A DNA stretch of 64,000 bases, from positions 62,001-126,000 of the forward strand of contig BLAL01000063.1 in the NCBI GenBank assembly GCA_015698045.1, given 5' to 3'. The notes under the pieces are model-generated. The model worked only from the letters and a program-made list of their open reading frames with translations, searched no databases and was not told the DNA's origin. The stretch comes from Rhizophagus clarus (taxonomy: Eukaryota > Glomeromycota > Glomeromycetes > Glomerales > Glomeraceae). This document shows, in pieces, positions 1-11,310 of the stretch. Made by a program: the position numbers and the translations under genes. The number at the start of each line of letters is the position of its first letter. The stretch's first letter is position 1.

Positions 1-279
1 AAACAGTGGAGGTTTCCAATTTGAAGTTGTAAAAAAAATTCCATTCTTATATAAAAGATCTTTTGATTCGTCAGGAAGACAAGCGATTAAAGGTGATAAT
101 AATGATAGTACAACCTTTGGACGTGGAATAGAAGAACATAATACATCTTTCCATAAAATCCTAACCGCAATTTCACACCAAAGACGATTAACTAATAAAC
201 ATGAATACAAAGTGATTTTATCTTTTTCTAAATAATCCAATATTTCATTTAGACAATCAGCGGGAAGTTGATGAGTCAT
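1..279 (-). CDS. F-box protein, N-terminal part (runs off left edge)
   Basis: The ATG is at 279-277 on the minus strand and the frame stays open for 93 codons to the window edge. Residues 3-45 read as an F-box: a QLPADCLNEIL start followed by the CLLVNRLWCEIAVRILW core. It is clearly paralogous to the complete F-box gene at 55582-57048: both have the CLLVNRLW core and then a CLP-x2-SKDLL-x-KNGIF block. F-box proteins bind Skp1 and present substrates to SCF ubiquitin ligases; here that role is family knowledge. The start is chosen because the F-box normally begins within the first few residues. The rest of the gene, probably LRR-like, lies outside the window. Confidence 0.85.
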   Translation of the reverse strand, partial: MTHQLPADCLNEILDYLEKDKITLYSCLLVNRLWCEIAVRILWKDVLCSSIPRPKVVLSLLSPLIACLPDESKDLLYKNGIFFTTSNWKPPLF

Positions 280-1783
280 TTTTGCTTAAGGAAAAAAAAA
301 AAATCATTTAATCAAAATTAGTAAATCATGATTATTTATACTTAGAACGTGTGTCACAATTATTGTTCTACAATATGTTCCGCGAAAATCTTTACTTTAG
401 CAGTATAATATAAAATTTGTACAAGAATATTACCGTAATAGAAACAATTCGGGTGATATTTTATCCTACCCAATAAATATGCTAATGATGGAGCCGTGAT
501 GATAAGCTGATCTATAAAGTAACAATATTTTGCCCGCTTGTAGCATTCTCCAATCTAGATCATTAATGCGTTTTCTAATTTGAGCAATTTGATCTTTAAT
601 AAGGGTAGTCATCACTATACGTACTGTAATTAATTATTACTTTTAATTATTAAATATTGGACTAATTATAAAATGCTTCTAAATTTTAAATCCTCCAATC
701 ATAAGAATTCGTGGTCGTCTAACAATCTTAACAATTAATCAGTAAAATCCTATATTAACGATATCAGATATGATTCTTTGGCGTAACATAATGATTTAAG
801 CTAGAATCAGGAAAATGGATAATTCCACATATTATTGGCAACGAATTCAAAATTTATATATCATCCTTACTGTAACAATAATTAATGAAAATAGTGTATA
901 ATTTTTCAATAAAATTTCCCAATTTTTCCTAAACGTATTTCTGATGAGATATGCAGAATATTAAATTCTTTAATTCAAAATATTTGACTGCACTTCGAAT
1001 TCTCAGAATAAATAGTTGAACCATAAAGATTTAATAACCAACTTTTTCTTTGAGATAATAAAAACATGATATAGAGTAATACTTTAAAGAATTGTGGTTC
1101 GTAAACATTTTATAATTTATAATAATAATTCAATCTAATTTTTATTTAATAATAGTAATCAATACCATTTATTAAAAGTAATTATTACGATGATTAACTA
1201 GCAAATATGAATATAAGTAACAACAATTAAATACTAAAATATTTAAATAATAGATAATAATTCAGTGCGGCTAACCTATTCAACGTGATCTTCGGAAGTA
1301 CAAAAAAAAAAAAAAAAAATTTTTCATGAAGAATCATCTCTAAACAAGTATATAAAGACGAATTAGATGTGCAAACGATTCAATCAGGATCCCTTTATAT
1401 GTAATTACTATGTACTTCCTTACCTTTTTAATTATTTCCCGTCAAAATTTAAGTATACGTTAAGTAATCGAAAATTTAGTAAAATTTAATTTTTAAAATT
1501 CCTAACTCATTTAGAAACCCTTTAGCTTTACTGTAAAAAAAAAAAAAAAAAAAAAAAAAATCTATAAAATTGTAAAAATATTAGATCAGTTCTTGAAGTA
1601 AAAGAGAAGAGGAAATTTATTTGTTGAAAGTAAAAGTTATTCGTAATTTACATGTAAATTTGCATTTCTAGGAATATCTTTCTAACAAACAAAATTACAT
1701 AAATTCCTATTTAAATATATTAATCCTTACAATATTACATGCGTGTATCACGTAAATTTGTGCAGTAAAAATAACGTGTCCTG
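280..1783. other. Intergenic, AT-rich, no gene seen
   Basis: Separates the start of the left-edge F-box gene from the stop of the zinc-finger gene. It holds A-tracts (around 1301-1318 and 1534-1560) and no convincing coding or repeat structure. Confidence 0.6.
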
Positions 1784-3448
1784 TTAGAAGATATTTTGAT
1801 AATGATATATATTGTGCTTTTCTAATTGTTTATTATCTCTAAAATAAAGTTGACATTCTTCACATTTAGGAAAATTAACTCCGTCATCTACGTCATCTCC
1901 ATTGTCGACAGATCCTTCGTCATCGTCGTCATCATCATCATCATCAAATGAATCAAATAGGTCGCTATCATCCCCTGATTCCTTTTCAACTTCTTTATTC
2001 ACTTCGTCCTCTTCTTGAATCTGATTTTCTTTAACGTTATCATCGTTAACTAAAGTAGTTATTTTTCCAAAATTATGATCAACTAAATTATCTTCCTGCG
2101 CAGGATGATTTTCTCTTAATTTCGAGTAAACAGATTTAATAGCACCGTCCACGTTATGTTTTTTGGCTCTACAATGACTTATTAAACCGTCTGCACTACG
2201 AAATTGTTTGTTGCAAATTTGACAACAATAAATATGATCTTCTCTCATATGTTTATTCCTCAAAGCTTTTTGGGAAAATAGTTGACAACAGTGAGTACAT
2301 AATAACTTATACCCATGTAATGATTTAGCATGCTTAATAAATAGTGCATAAGTACTAAATATTTCTTCACAAATTTTGCATTTCAATTGATAAGGAGGCA
2401 TTTTCTTTGTTGGAAACTTATAAGGTATAATTTCATGAACAAATTTTCCAACAACAGTTTGTGGTGGTGTTGGTGGAATGATTGGTTGTGATAGAACGGT
2501 TGATTGGGATGGAACGGATGATAATGAAACGATTGGTTGTGATCGTAATAGAAAAGATGATCGTGATTGAATAGATGGTTGTGGTATAATAGATGGTTGT
2601 GATGGAACAGATGATTGAGTTTGTGAAAAGGTCGAACCAGGATGTTTTGCACGAAAATGCTCTCTTAATCCGGTTATATCATAACATGACTTTGTACATA
2701 AAGTGCAAGAATATTCTTTTTTATGATTTCTTCTCATGTGTACCCCACGATCCCTTCCGGATAAAAATACTTGAAAGCAAACCAAACATAACCATTTATA
2801 TTGATGTCTTTCTTTAGCATGAAACATAAACCTTACATGGTTTTTAAAATTTTTACCACATTCTTTACATCTTAAAACTGTTGACCCAGATCTAGTTTCA
2901 ATAGTTTCATGTAAGAAAATCGCACCATCTTCATTTGTTTCATTAACGGAATCAGCCATATTCAATATTTCACTAAATTGATCAGTTAAAGAATCCCGTC
3001 TTTGATTTTTTTCATTATCTTGCTCTGATAAAATTTTAACTGATTCATTAAGTTCATTTCGAAGAAATTTAATATCTTGATCTTTCACAATAGAATCAGT
3101 TTCCAATTCTTCAATACGAGCTTTAAGAGATTCAATCACCTGTGATTGTAAAACAATCTTTTCTTCAAATTCTTTACAAACTTTTTCTATTTCACTATAA
3201 CCATTTTTCGCTTTATTAATCCCTTTTTGTCGATTTAAGTATTCTTTATAAAAATTTTGCAAATCCGAACTCATCCGTTTCCCAAATTCTTCAAATTCTT
3301 TTGCTTGTCTTTCGATTAAATCGTAAAGAGGATTATTTGGTGAAGTGATATTATAATTAGAAATTTCCTTTTCTAAATTTTTTTTTGTTTTATTATGAAT
3401 ATAAGATTCATTAGAATCTTCTAATACTACATTTTCTTGACCCTCCAT
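1784..3448 (-). CDS. C2H2 zinc-finger protein with N-terminal coiled coil (554 aa)
   Basis: Single-exon 554-codon frame with a true ATG at 3448. Residues 40-150 are rich in Glu, Lys and Leu and look like a coiled coil (LKARIEELETDSI region). Seven C2H2 fingers follow: C194/C197/H210/H215, C221/C224/H237/H242, C248/C251/H264/H269, C357/C360/H373/H378, C384/C387/H400/H405, C409/C412/H425/H431 and C529/C532/H545/H549. Two triplets are separated by a Ser/Gln/Pro-rich linker (about 272-332), and the last finger sits behind an acidic run of nine Asp (502-510). Short linkers suggest nucleic-acid binding by each triplet; the coiled coil suggests self-association. Target and function are not recognised. 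A nuclear DNA-binding regulator is the likeliest reading. Confidence 0.9.
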   Translation of the reverse strand: MEGQENVVLEDSNESYIHNKTKKNLEKEISNYNITSPNNPLYDLIERQAKEFEEFGKRMSSDLQNFYKEYLNRQKGINKAKNGYSEIEKVCKEFEEKIVLQSQVIESLKARIEELETDSIVKDQDIKFLRNELNESVKILSEQDNEKNQRRDSLTDQFSEILNMADSVNETNEDGAIFLHETIETRSGSTVLRCKECGKNFKNHVRFMFHAKERHQYKWLCLVCFQVFLSGRDRGVHMRRNHKKEYSCTLCTKSCYDITGLREHFRAKHPGSTFSQTQSSVPSQPSIIPQPSIQSRSSFLLRSQPIVSLSSVPSQSTVLSQPIIPPTPPQTVVGKFVHEIIPYKFPTKKMPPYQLKCKICEEIFSTYALFIKHAKSLHGYKLLCTHCCQLFSQKALRNKHMREDHIYCCQICNKQFRSADGLISHCRAKKHNVDGAIKSVYSKLRENHPAQEDNLVDHNFGKITTLVNDDNVKENQIQEEDEVNKEVEKESGDDSDLFDSFDDDDDDDDDEGSVDNGDDVDDGVNFPKCEECQLYFRDNKQLEKHNIYHYQNIF

Positions 3449-6400
3449 AATTTTTTTTTTTATTATTATTATTAGTTATTATTTTGAAGAGAGAAAAGGT
3501 ACCGTTAAAAAAAAAAAAATTCCCAAAGAGAAAGGGGCATAATGGGGATATCACATGTTGAGTGCTTTTTTATGCATTTATGGTTAGTCCCGCCGTAACA
3601 AAGTAATCATGTGGTACGACTTTTTTGTACTTTGTTATCATCAGCTGATTAGCCCGAATATCGACAAAAATCGTTTTATTTTATCACACTGCATAATGCG
3701 GCTTGATCACCGAAGTAAAAATTTACTTTCTTATATTAAATAAGTGAAATTTTTTTTTTTTTTTAAACAATATTTTACTGCGTCATAATTAACGATCTTC
3801 GTATTATTTTTTGTCATAATAGCAAATCTGAATAGTAAAAAATTTGTTTGTTTTTGGCGTAAAACAGGACAATGACTTGTGTCGATCCAAAATGATCGAC
3901 TAATCGGTATACTGATGGAGTTATTGTTCAAAGAATTATTTCGGTTCACAATTTCAAATGATTGAAAATCTATGATTTTAAAGAGTTAAGAACTGAATAT
4001 CCCTGATTAATTTTGTTAATGATATGAACATCTTTGGTCTTGTGGTTTATCATGTGCTAAATTTTACTAACGCTTAAAACGCTTAGTTTGTTGCGAGGGT
4101 TTATCAGGCTTACATAACATATATTCATTCATTATACAGCTTATCAATTAATAAATGCATATACAGTATGAATCATATATATGAGACTCAAGTGGAATGG
4201 TAGAAAAATTCCTTCTGTGAACATAAATATTGAAAAGAAACATCAGAGGTACTTACGATTAGTAGATATTAAATTAAATACTTTCCTCGAGACGGAATAC
4301 ATAATAATTATTGAAACAATTAAAAGTCCGCGTTCATACAACGCGAGTCACAGTACTCCTGATAGATTTGAAAACTTGTAGCATGTTCAAAAGAGAAGCA
4401 TGAGATGCTGTGGCACGCGATATACGGTACATTTAAAAAAAAAAAAAAATTATTACCGCTTATAACTCAATAATTTTAAGTATCCGGTAAAGTATACCCG
4501 GACATTCAAAATTCTTGTACCCTGAGCGAAAATATCGTATCCACCCATTTTACCGTTTCATCGAATGCACATGATTCCGCAGTCAAATCGACATAAAATT
4601 TACTACTTTACCGACTTGTCATTTCACCGACATTCCGTTTTTCCGAAGCTCATCATCATGAAATTTTACTTTGTTACTTATTTTTAATTCAATTATGTGT
4701 AATTAAAAAAAATATTATTATTGTTGTATTTATAAATTTCTAGTTTTGACAAATAAGTCTTCTTCGGTGATATTCTAATTCTCCTGTCAAATAATTAATA
4801 AATTTTTGGTGTAATTTATTGGAGAAATCGGATAAATTTTTTAAAAAAAATTGTTACAATTTCAAAGTAAATATGTCAAATTTTCAGTTATTAAGGGAGA
4901 AATCGTTATTTAATAGAAGAATAGTCAATTCCTGGTTGACAAGAAACTCCGTAAAGTATCTTGCACAATTTCATGCATTGCCTACCCAAATCCTTCTTTA
5001 TAAACAGCAAATTGATGAATTTATTTAATTTTGTTGGTGAAATGTCAAGTCGAAAAATCTTCATATTGGTAAAATGGCATTCCGGCAAAATGAAGTTAGG
5101 CAATTAATTTCGTGTCAGTAAAATGGATGTTTTGCCAAATATGATATTTTATATGTATAAAATTTCTACCTTTTATCTTATCTCCTCCTTGTCCCACAAT
5201 CAATCTTTTAATTCAAGAAAAAAATCACTAAAATAATATATTAAAAAACTTGATTGATAATTTTTAATTTTATTAATCTAACATTAACAGTTAAATGGTT
5301 TTTATTATAATCCTTTATAATCATTATAATCTAAAATTAAACTTGAATTTTAGTTCTTTTTACTAATATTAAAGGTTATGGCCAGGTTGCGATCAATATG
5401 GTGAAGAAATTTTTGGTCTCAATTTTCTCAACAAATAAATAAAAATGTGTCGAATTTTTTTTTTTTTTAATAAAATTAACATGGTGTAAACTTTGCTATA
5501 GATCAATTTTTTTTTCTTTTTTTTTTCAAATTAAAAAATTGATTGCGAGATAAATAAATTTGACAAAAGGCTGAAATTATATATTAATAATCAAATCTGT
5601 AAGTTAATGGCAACCCTTAAAATTTTATGATTTATAAGCAGATTGTGATGTAAATTTAGTAATGCACATGATTCCGCAGTCAATTTTCACATGTTTCGGA
5701 TTTACATCTTATATGAATTCGAATAAGCATTTAATGTCAGTTATGCCGTAAATTCGGACGCGCAACATGCAACCAAAATTGACGGACCGCATCTAAGTCA
5801 AACCCGACATTTACAAATCATAATATCCCAACATATGAAACTAATTGTGCAAAAAAAAAAAAAAAATTATTAATAATAAGCGCAGAGTAAAATTATTTAT
5901 TTTTATAAAATCGTTATAAATTTGATTTATTTTTATCGTTATCGTAGTTTAAAAATAGATAGTATTGGGAGATATAATAACCCTTACTCTCAATCATAGT
6001 ATCTAAAGTTTCATACACATTTCTTGAAATTTTGTAGCACACAAGATCTTATTAGAATCAAACGTTACAAAATGGTATCAAGCCGTACTTGAACGGATAG
6101 TATATTAGCCTGAATTTCAATTCAGACATAAACCGGATTTCCTATCATTTGTGTATAGTAAATCAACTTTTACATACTGTACTAAGATCAATTGTATATT
6201 TGTAATCTAAAGATACAATTTCATTGGACAAATACTCCAGATTTTGATTATAATATCATTGAAAATAACCAGGAATAACAGATCAACGCCCGTTAGAACT
6301 ACTCTAAAGAATTAAATTATCCAAGTATAGGTTGACAATGATTTTCTATTATAATAATCGCAAAAAAAAAAACGGAGAGATCGTTTAATACTGGGCTTAT

Positions 6401-6975
6401 AGTATGAAATTTCCTAATCAATATATATTGACGGATGTTGATCGATCACGTATTTCCTAATTTCGGTACGGAATGAAAATTCCTTAACTAGTTAAAATTA
6501 AGTTCCTTAGTTCATAGTGGCCAATAATAATTTTGGTTAGATCTTTTTTTTTAAATAAATTAAAAAAGTAATTTGATTGTAACTATCGGTTGGGATTTAC
6601 GTGCTATGTTTGGTTAATGACAGATGATATATATACTCACATCAGTAATTAAAAACGAAATTTCATGTATTTGTTTATTTGAATGAGATGGAAAAACCCG
6701 AAAGTGAATCTTTTCTTTTTTTTTTTGAATGAATATTCTATTATGGTTTAAATGATTTTATCCAATAAAAACATTGTTCGTGAAATTATTAGGATATTAT
6801 ACGTATATATATACGCTCCAATTTCTCTTGTTCTCGTTTAAAATTTTTCTAACTTATTTCATAATTCACAAAATACTTATTTACACTAAAAAAAAAATTA
6901 TATATAATTATATATATATATATATATATACTGTATATCCTTATATTCTATTTTATTTTTTTTTTACATACTGCG
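3449..6975. other. Intergenic, AT-rich; one spaced 23-bp direct repeat
   Basis: No supported gene. It contains A- and T-tracts, a (TA)n run near 6906-6930 and a perfect 23-bp direct repeat (4564-4586 and 5661-5683). Around 4470-5145 the motif family ATTTTACC/GGTAAAAT occurs repeatedly in both orientations, suggesting an old inverted-repeat element with unclear ends. Confidence 0.5.
4564..5683. repeat. Perfect 23-bp direct repeat pair (4564-4586, 5661-5683)
   Basis: Both copies start AATGCACATGATTCCG and end AGTCAA, identical over 23 bp and 1.1 kb apart in the same orientation. Chance identity of that length with several CpG/GC steps is unlikely in this AT-rich setting. The pair may mark ends or subterminal parts of a decayed element. 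Confidence 0.7.
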
Positions 6976-7215
6976 ATGATTATGAATTTAAAAGTCATTT
7001 TGTTTTTGATAGTATTATTCTTAACATTAATAACATACGCATACGCTTATCCAATATTTGAACCAGATTTTGATCGTAAGTAAATCCTTATATTACTTTT
7101 ATTATAACGAGAATCGATCGTATAACAAAATTAATCTTCTTATTCTTTTTTACTTGCAACAAAATTAGAATTAATGGGATCCATAACATTCGCTCAATCA
7201 ATAACGTCTCCGTAA
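6976..7215 (+). CDS. Candidate small secreted peptide, two exons (48 aa)
   Basis: Predicted exons 6976-7075 and 7169-7215. The donor is GTAAGT and the acceptor is AAATTAG; splicing keeps the frame and adds 15 codons before TAA at 7213-7215. Residues 4-23 form a strongly hydrophobic signal-peptide-like core (NLKVILFLIVLFLTLIT) followed by AYAYP, a plausible signal-peptidase site. The mature peptide would be only about 25 residues. Without splicing the frame ends at codon 37, only a few residues past the splice site. A short secreted peptide is possible, but such a small ORF in AT-rich DNA could be chance. No homologue is recognised. Confidence 0.35.
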
Positions 7216-7224
7216 TTTTTAAAT

Positions 7225-7425
7225 ATGTTAAACATGAATTCTTACGAATTTGATTCGTCAATTAATTTGCTTAATCTTTTATTAAATTTTTATATTTTAA
7301 TAATTAGTGGAATTTTGTTAATAATTATTTTAAAAAATTCTGGAATTATTAAATTCAAAGATAAAGTTATTCATGTTTCTGAATTTAGAGTTAATGTAAA
7401 AAATCCTGATTTAACGTTAGTTTAA
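7225..7425 (+). CDS. Candidate small membrane protein (66 aa)
   Basis: ATG at 7225 and TAA at 7423-7425, starting ten bases after the stop of the small secreted-peptide candidate. It has one long hydrophobic stretch (about residues 14-38: LLNLLLNFYILIISGILLIIIL) followed by a polar, Lys-containing tail with balanced composition (FKDKVIHVSEFRVNVKNPD), which is less typical of a random AT-rich frame. It could be a single-pass membrane protein or a further exon of the upstream gene joined by another splice. No family is recognised. Confidence 0.3.
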   Translation: MLNMNSYEFDSSINLLNLLLNFYILIISGILLIIILKNSGIIKFKDKVIHVSEFRVNVKNPDLTLV

Positions 7426-7687
7426 AAAAAAAAAAAAAACTTTTTCGTTAACAAAATTTTAAAAATTTGTAAATATTCTTTTTTTTTTTTAATTCATTAA
7501 GAATTAAATTATGTAACGTAGTAAAAAAGGTTGTTTCTTTTTTCCCGTACACAAAAATTCAATTCAAATAGATTAATTAGTCATTAATTTATGTAATCAT
7601 TTAATTATATTAGTCACTATAAAATAAATAAACTAATGTATATATATATATATCCTTTTTTATGATTGTTAATGTAGCTGATGTAAT

Positions 7688-7842
7688 ATTCCGAATTTAT
7701 ATAACATTGATCGCGGTAAATCCTTGAATTGTTCTTGAATTGAATTTTTCAGAACCAAATTTGATTTTAAAAAATCCGAGTTTATATTATAACATTGTTC
7801 GCGGTAAATCTTTGATTTATTCTTGGATTGAATTTTTCAGAA
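7688..7842. repeat. Two-copy ~70-bp tandem repeat
   Basis: Units at about 7688-7755 and 7773-7842 share TCCGA-TTTATAT, TAACATTG-TCGCGGTAAATC and GAATTTTTCAGAA, with a few substitutions and small gaps. The surrounding 7426-8434 has no other supported feature. Confidence 0.75.
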
Positions 7843-8434
7843 TTTTAAGTAGAATTCAGCCGGAGTTATACTGTATCATAGTTCCAATCAGAGTTGTGCA
7901 ACCAGACACATGACTTTCCGAAAGATGACGCAAATCACTTTTCAAAGATTAACACGCATAATGTGGTTCATAAACTTTAAGGCTTGAGAATCACATTATT
8001 GAAAAGAAGAAATGAACCTTTTTAAGAACAAACCCGCTTCGTCTAATTCATCCATAGACGTCACCCATGTGACCACGTAAATCAAAAATTAATACTAACT
8101 AAGCTCAAATTATTTTTTATTCTGGTCCTTGGACCTTACACAGTACATATCGTGACACATTTAGTTTCCTTATAATATAGATTTTCCTGATTTTCAAATC
8201 GTTTCAAATTTTACTTACTCAGACAATTAGGCTATACCTTCCTGCTTAACAGAATAGCAGTCGTGAGAGGTAATGTGATACGAATTCATTGCAAATGTAA
8301 AACTGCTAAATATATAAAAAATTAAACTACATAATATATTAGATTAATCATTAATTGTCAGTTTAAACGCATAATGCGAATAACGCGAATGATGCGAATG
8401 GTGCGAATGATGTTAATAGCATCACACATAGAAA

Positions 8435-9690
8435 TCAAATCCATTCCTTTTTCGAGTTCCTCTTTTTTTTCGATTTCTTTTTCTTTTTGGCAACAGGATG
8501 ATCAGAATTGTCAAAGAATGGTTCATTTGGTAAAACTAGAAGAAAAGAAACGAATTATAAAAATTAAGATAACAAGAATGAACAAACTCTCAACATACCA
8601 TTATTAATGTTATATTCAGTAATAATCCCATTGGACTCAAGGTCCCACATTACACGTTGAGTCTGAGATGCATTTGTCGCCTCATTCCAATAATCCCCAA
8701 GCGACCATAAAATATCACACATTGAGTTATCCCATTCAAACACACGGCTGTAGCAGTCCAGAAAGAGAAATCCAGCATATCATTCCCCGACGATAATAAT
8801 ATGATCAAAACCATACTGCTTAATATATTTTATTATCCAAGTAGGAGGATCTCCACCTTGAGAGATAATTTGCAATTCGTTTACGATCCTTTTTATACGC
8901 AATCATTTCGACTATCATAAGCGGATTTTTCGGATTATTGCAATCTTTTCGAAGTTCATCCTGCTTTTCACCTTTCGACACATGACACAATTGACATATA
9001 GTTTCCGGAATTACTGCCTGTCCACATTGAACGTTAGAAACAACAAAACGACACGGTGTCTTCGGCTCTTCTTTCGTCCATGCATCACCAGCCAAGATAC
9101 CATTTCAGCGCAGTAGGCCCAATGAAAATTGCAATGACAGGACTTTCTCTCGATTTGGATAACACTCGAGTGGCATCATTGTAATACCGGTATAATTCTC
9201 CTCCTTGACATTGCTATTATTGTTTCCGCTGTGTACTTAAGCTACTTACATAATTTTTATGATCTTCTCTTTTCCCGTTGATATCGTTACATTTATTAAT
9301 GTTGGATGACCAAACGCATTCGATTCCATCATCATAATTTTGTCTGTTAAGATTCTGGAAAGTTATTTTTCTTTTTCATCAATTTCACTACGTAGATCGT
9401 ATACATCGGATCCACCTGATCCAAATTCCTACATGAAAATTCTACGTTAGCTATACCTATCCCCTCGAAATATTGTAAAGAATAATGAATTTTTATATGT
9501 TTTTTCATAAAAAAAAAAAAAAGTTTTATTTCAAATTAATCTGTATTTATTACTGCAATAACGTATTATTAGCAAGGTGGTATACGGTTTAATTAATTTT
9601 TTCAAAAAATACCTGTTTGTTTCTGGTATGAACTCTCTGATCAGTTGTCGTATCCTTATTTGAATTTACCAGGTGAACCTATTTTCTTAC
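8435..9690 (-). pseudogene. Decayed spliced gene of unrecognised family, copy 1
   Basis: Minus-strand reading with gene-like exons. An upstream exon ends at 9613 (donor GTATTT). The middle exon is 9428-8599 (acceptor TGTAG, donor GTATGT). The last exon is 8535-8435 (acceptor TTCTAG, stop TGA 8437-8435). The middle exon needs several frame changes (near 9370, 9230, 9096 and 8850) and holds an in-frame TGA in the context VGE-stop-YAGF near 8780. Recognisable blocks are EFGSGGSDVYDLRSEIDE, GHPTLINVTIS, a KTPCRFVVSNVQCG segment with CxxC-like cysteines, and IIKYIKQYGFDHIIIVGE. The intact last exon encodes a Lys-rich, NLS-like tail (KKKKKSKKKRNSKKEWI). A related copy lies at 11311-12215. Function is unknown; probably a lineage-specific multicopy family. 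Confidence 0.65.
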
Positions 9691-11310
9691 TTATTTAATC
9701 CTTTATGTTTAAAAGTGTGAAACAAAAAAAAAAAAAAATTTTTTCTTTTTTTCATTAATCGCAAAATGCGAAAATCAGAGAATATGATCAAAAAAAATTT
9801 TTTTTCTTATTACCTCTAGATATTACACAAAAGTTCACTCCGCGTGAATTGTGACGCATATTTTTATTCTAAAATTAGTATTCATGTTCAGGCATGGGTA
9901 ATATTTCAATCCACCTGTTAAATAGTGTTTTTACGAGAAATATTGAGCATGACTTATTATCGATGGACGAAATTAGGAAAGGGGCATAAGCATAATGAAG
10001 ATTCCTTAATATCCGCAAAAATTATGCTCATTATAATTAAAGTATTTCCTAAATTCTTACGATAAGATTTCAGGTATGGTACGTGTATTTTATTTTAAAA
10101 ATTGTATCGTTAATATTGTTAACGTAATACATATATTTAAACTATTAAACTATAAAATCATGATCATTGAGGCTATCAGTTCGTTATTCTGCGTGGCACA
10201 ATGACAACCACATTGACCTCCATATTGTGTCTAATAATACAAATCGTAATATTTATTTACCTGAAAGTTGAATTTTTGTTTATTTTAATTTTTTTTTTAT
10301 ATTTTAAAAGACTTAAATATTTACTAAACCTAAATTTTATTAATTTTTTTTTTTTAAAAATTTTGTGCATATAACGCTTATATAAGAGTACGATATACAA
10401 GATGGAAAATTTTTCCTATATGCAAAAATATTTACGGAAAAACTATAGAATTTTGCATAGATTTTTTTTTGGCGTATTATTTATTTAACTAAGAAAAATG
10501 ATTGAATCACATGAATAAGCTATGATTTGAACTTATTAATTGCTTCTAGAGGTAATACACAGTAGTATATTGTATTTTCTGAATTCTTTAACTTTTGCTT
10601 GAAACCTTACAAATTGTACATCCATGTAAAGTGTTTGTGAAGGAAGCAGGGTAGAACAAAACATTTGGTCAAAGATTAAAACGATTGGTATGTGTTGGAA
10701 CGATTCAATCAAAAAAAGCAAAAAAAAAATTAAATGGTAAGCTCCCTGGTTTGCAAAAGTCGCACAGTGATTGCAACACATTTTATCAAAAAAAAAAATT
10801 TAGTAATTCTTTTTTTTTATTCAGTTCTATCTATTATTAATAATAAAGGATTAATTTGTATCCTTGCATCAGCCGATAAAATTAAATCTAATATGATTGA
10901 TTAATAGTATGATTAATAATATAATTCGTTAATGAAAAACAGTCATTTCAGTAAAATAGAAGAATCAGTTTCTTTAATGGATAACAATATTCCTCAAAAT
11001 ATCAAAAAGTAGGTTTTTAAAACTTTTGCCACTTTTGTGTTGTACTACCAATAATTTTTCTATTTTTTCAAGTTTATACACTTGGTCCTGTCTAAAAAAT
11101 TTAAATACGACAATTGATCAGACATTCAGGTATTTTTTAAAATAACTAATTAACAAACCGTAAATCGGTCATATAATAATATTATTTGAATATAATATTT
11201 CATTATTAGTAATATATTATTGCAGTAATAAAATACAGATTACATCGAATAATTTTTTTTATGAAAAATTATATAAATTTATTCATTATTACAATATTGA
11301 CAATATATTA
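9691..11310. other. Intergenic, no gene seen
   Basis: AT-rich with homopolymer tracts. Short open frames here (for example on the minus strand at 10536-10781) lack domain or compositional support. Confidence 0.5.

Noticed and set aside
8374..8607. 77-codon plus-strand frame
   Set aside because: Antisense to the last exon and intron of the relic gene on the minus strand.
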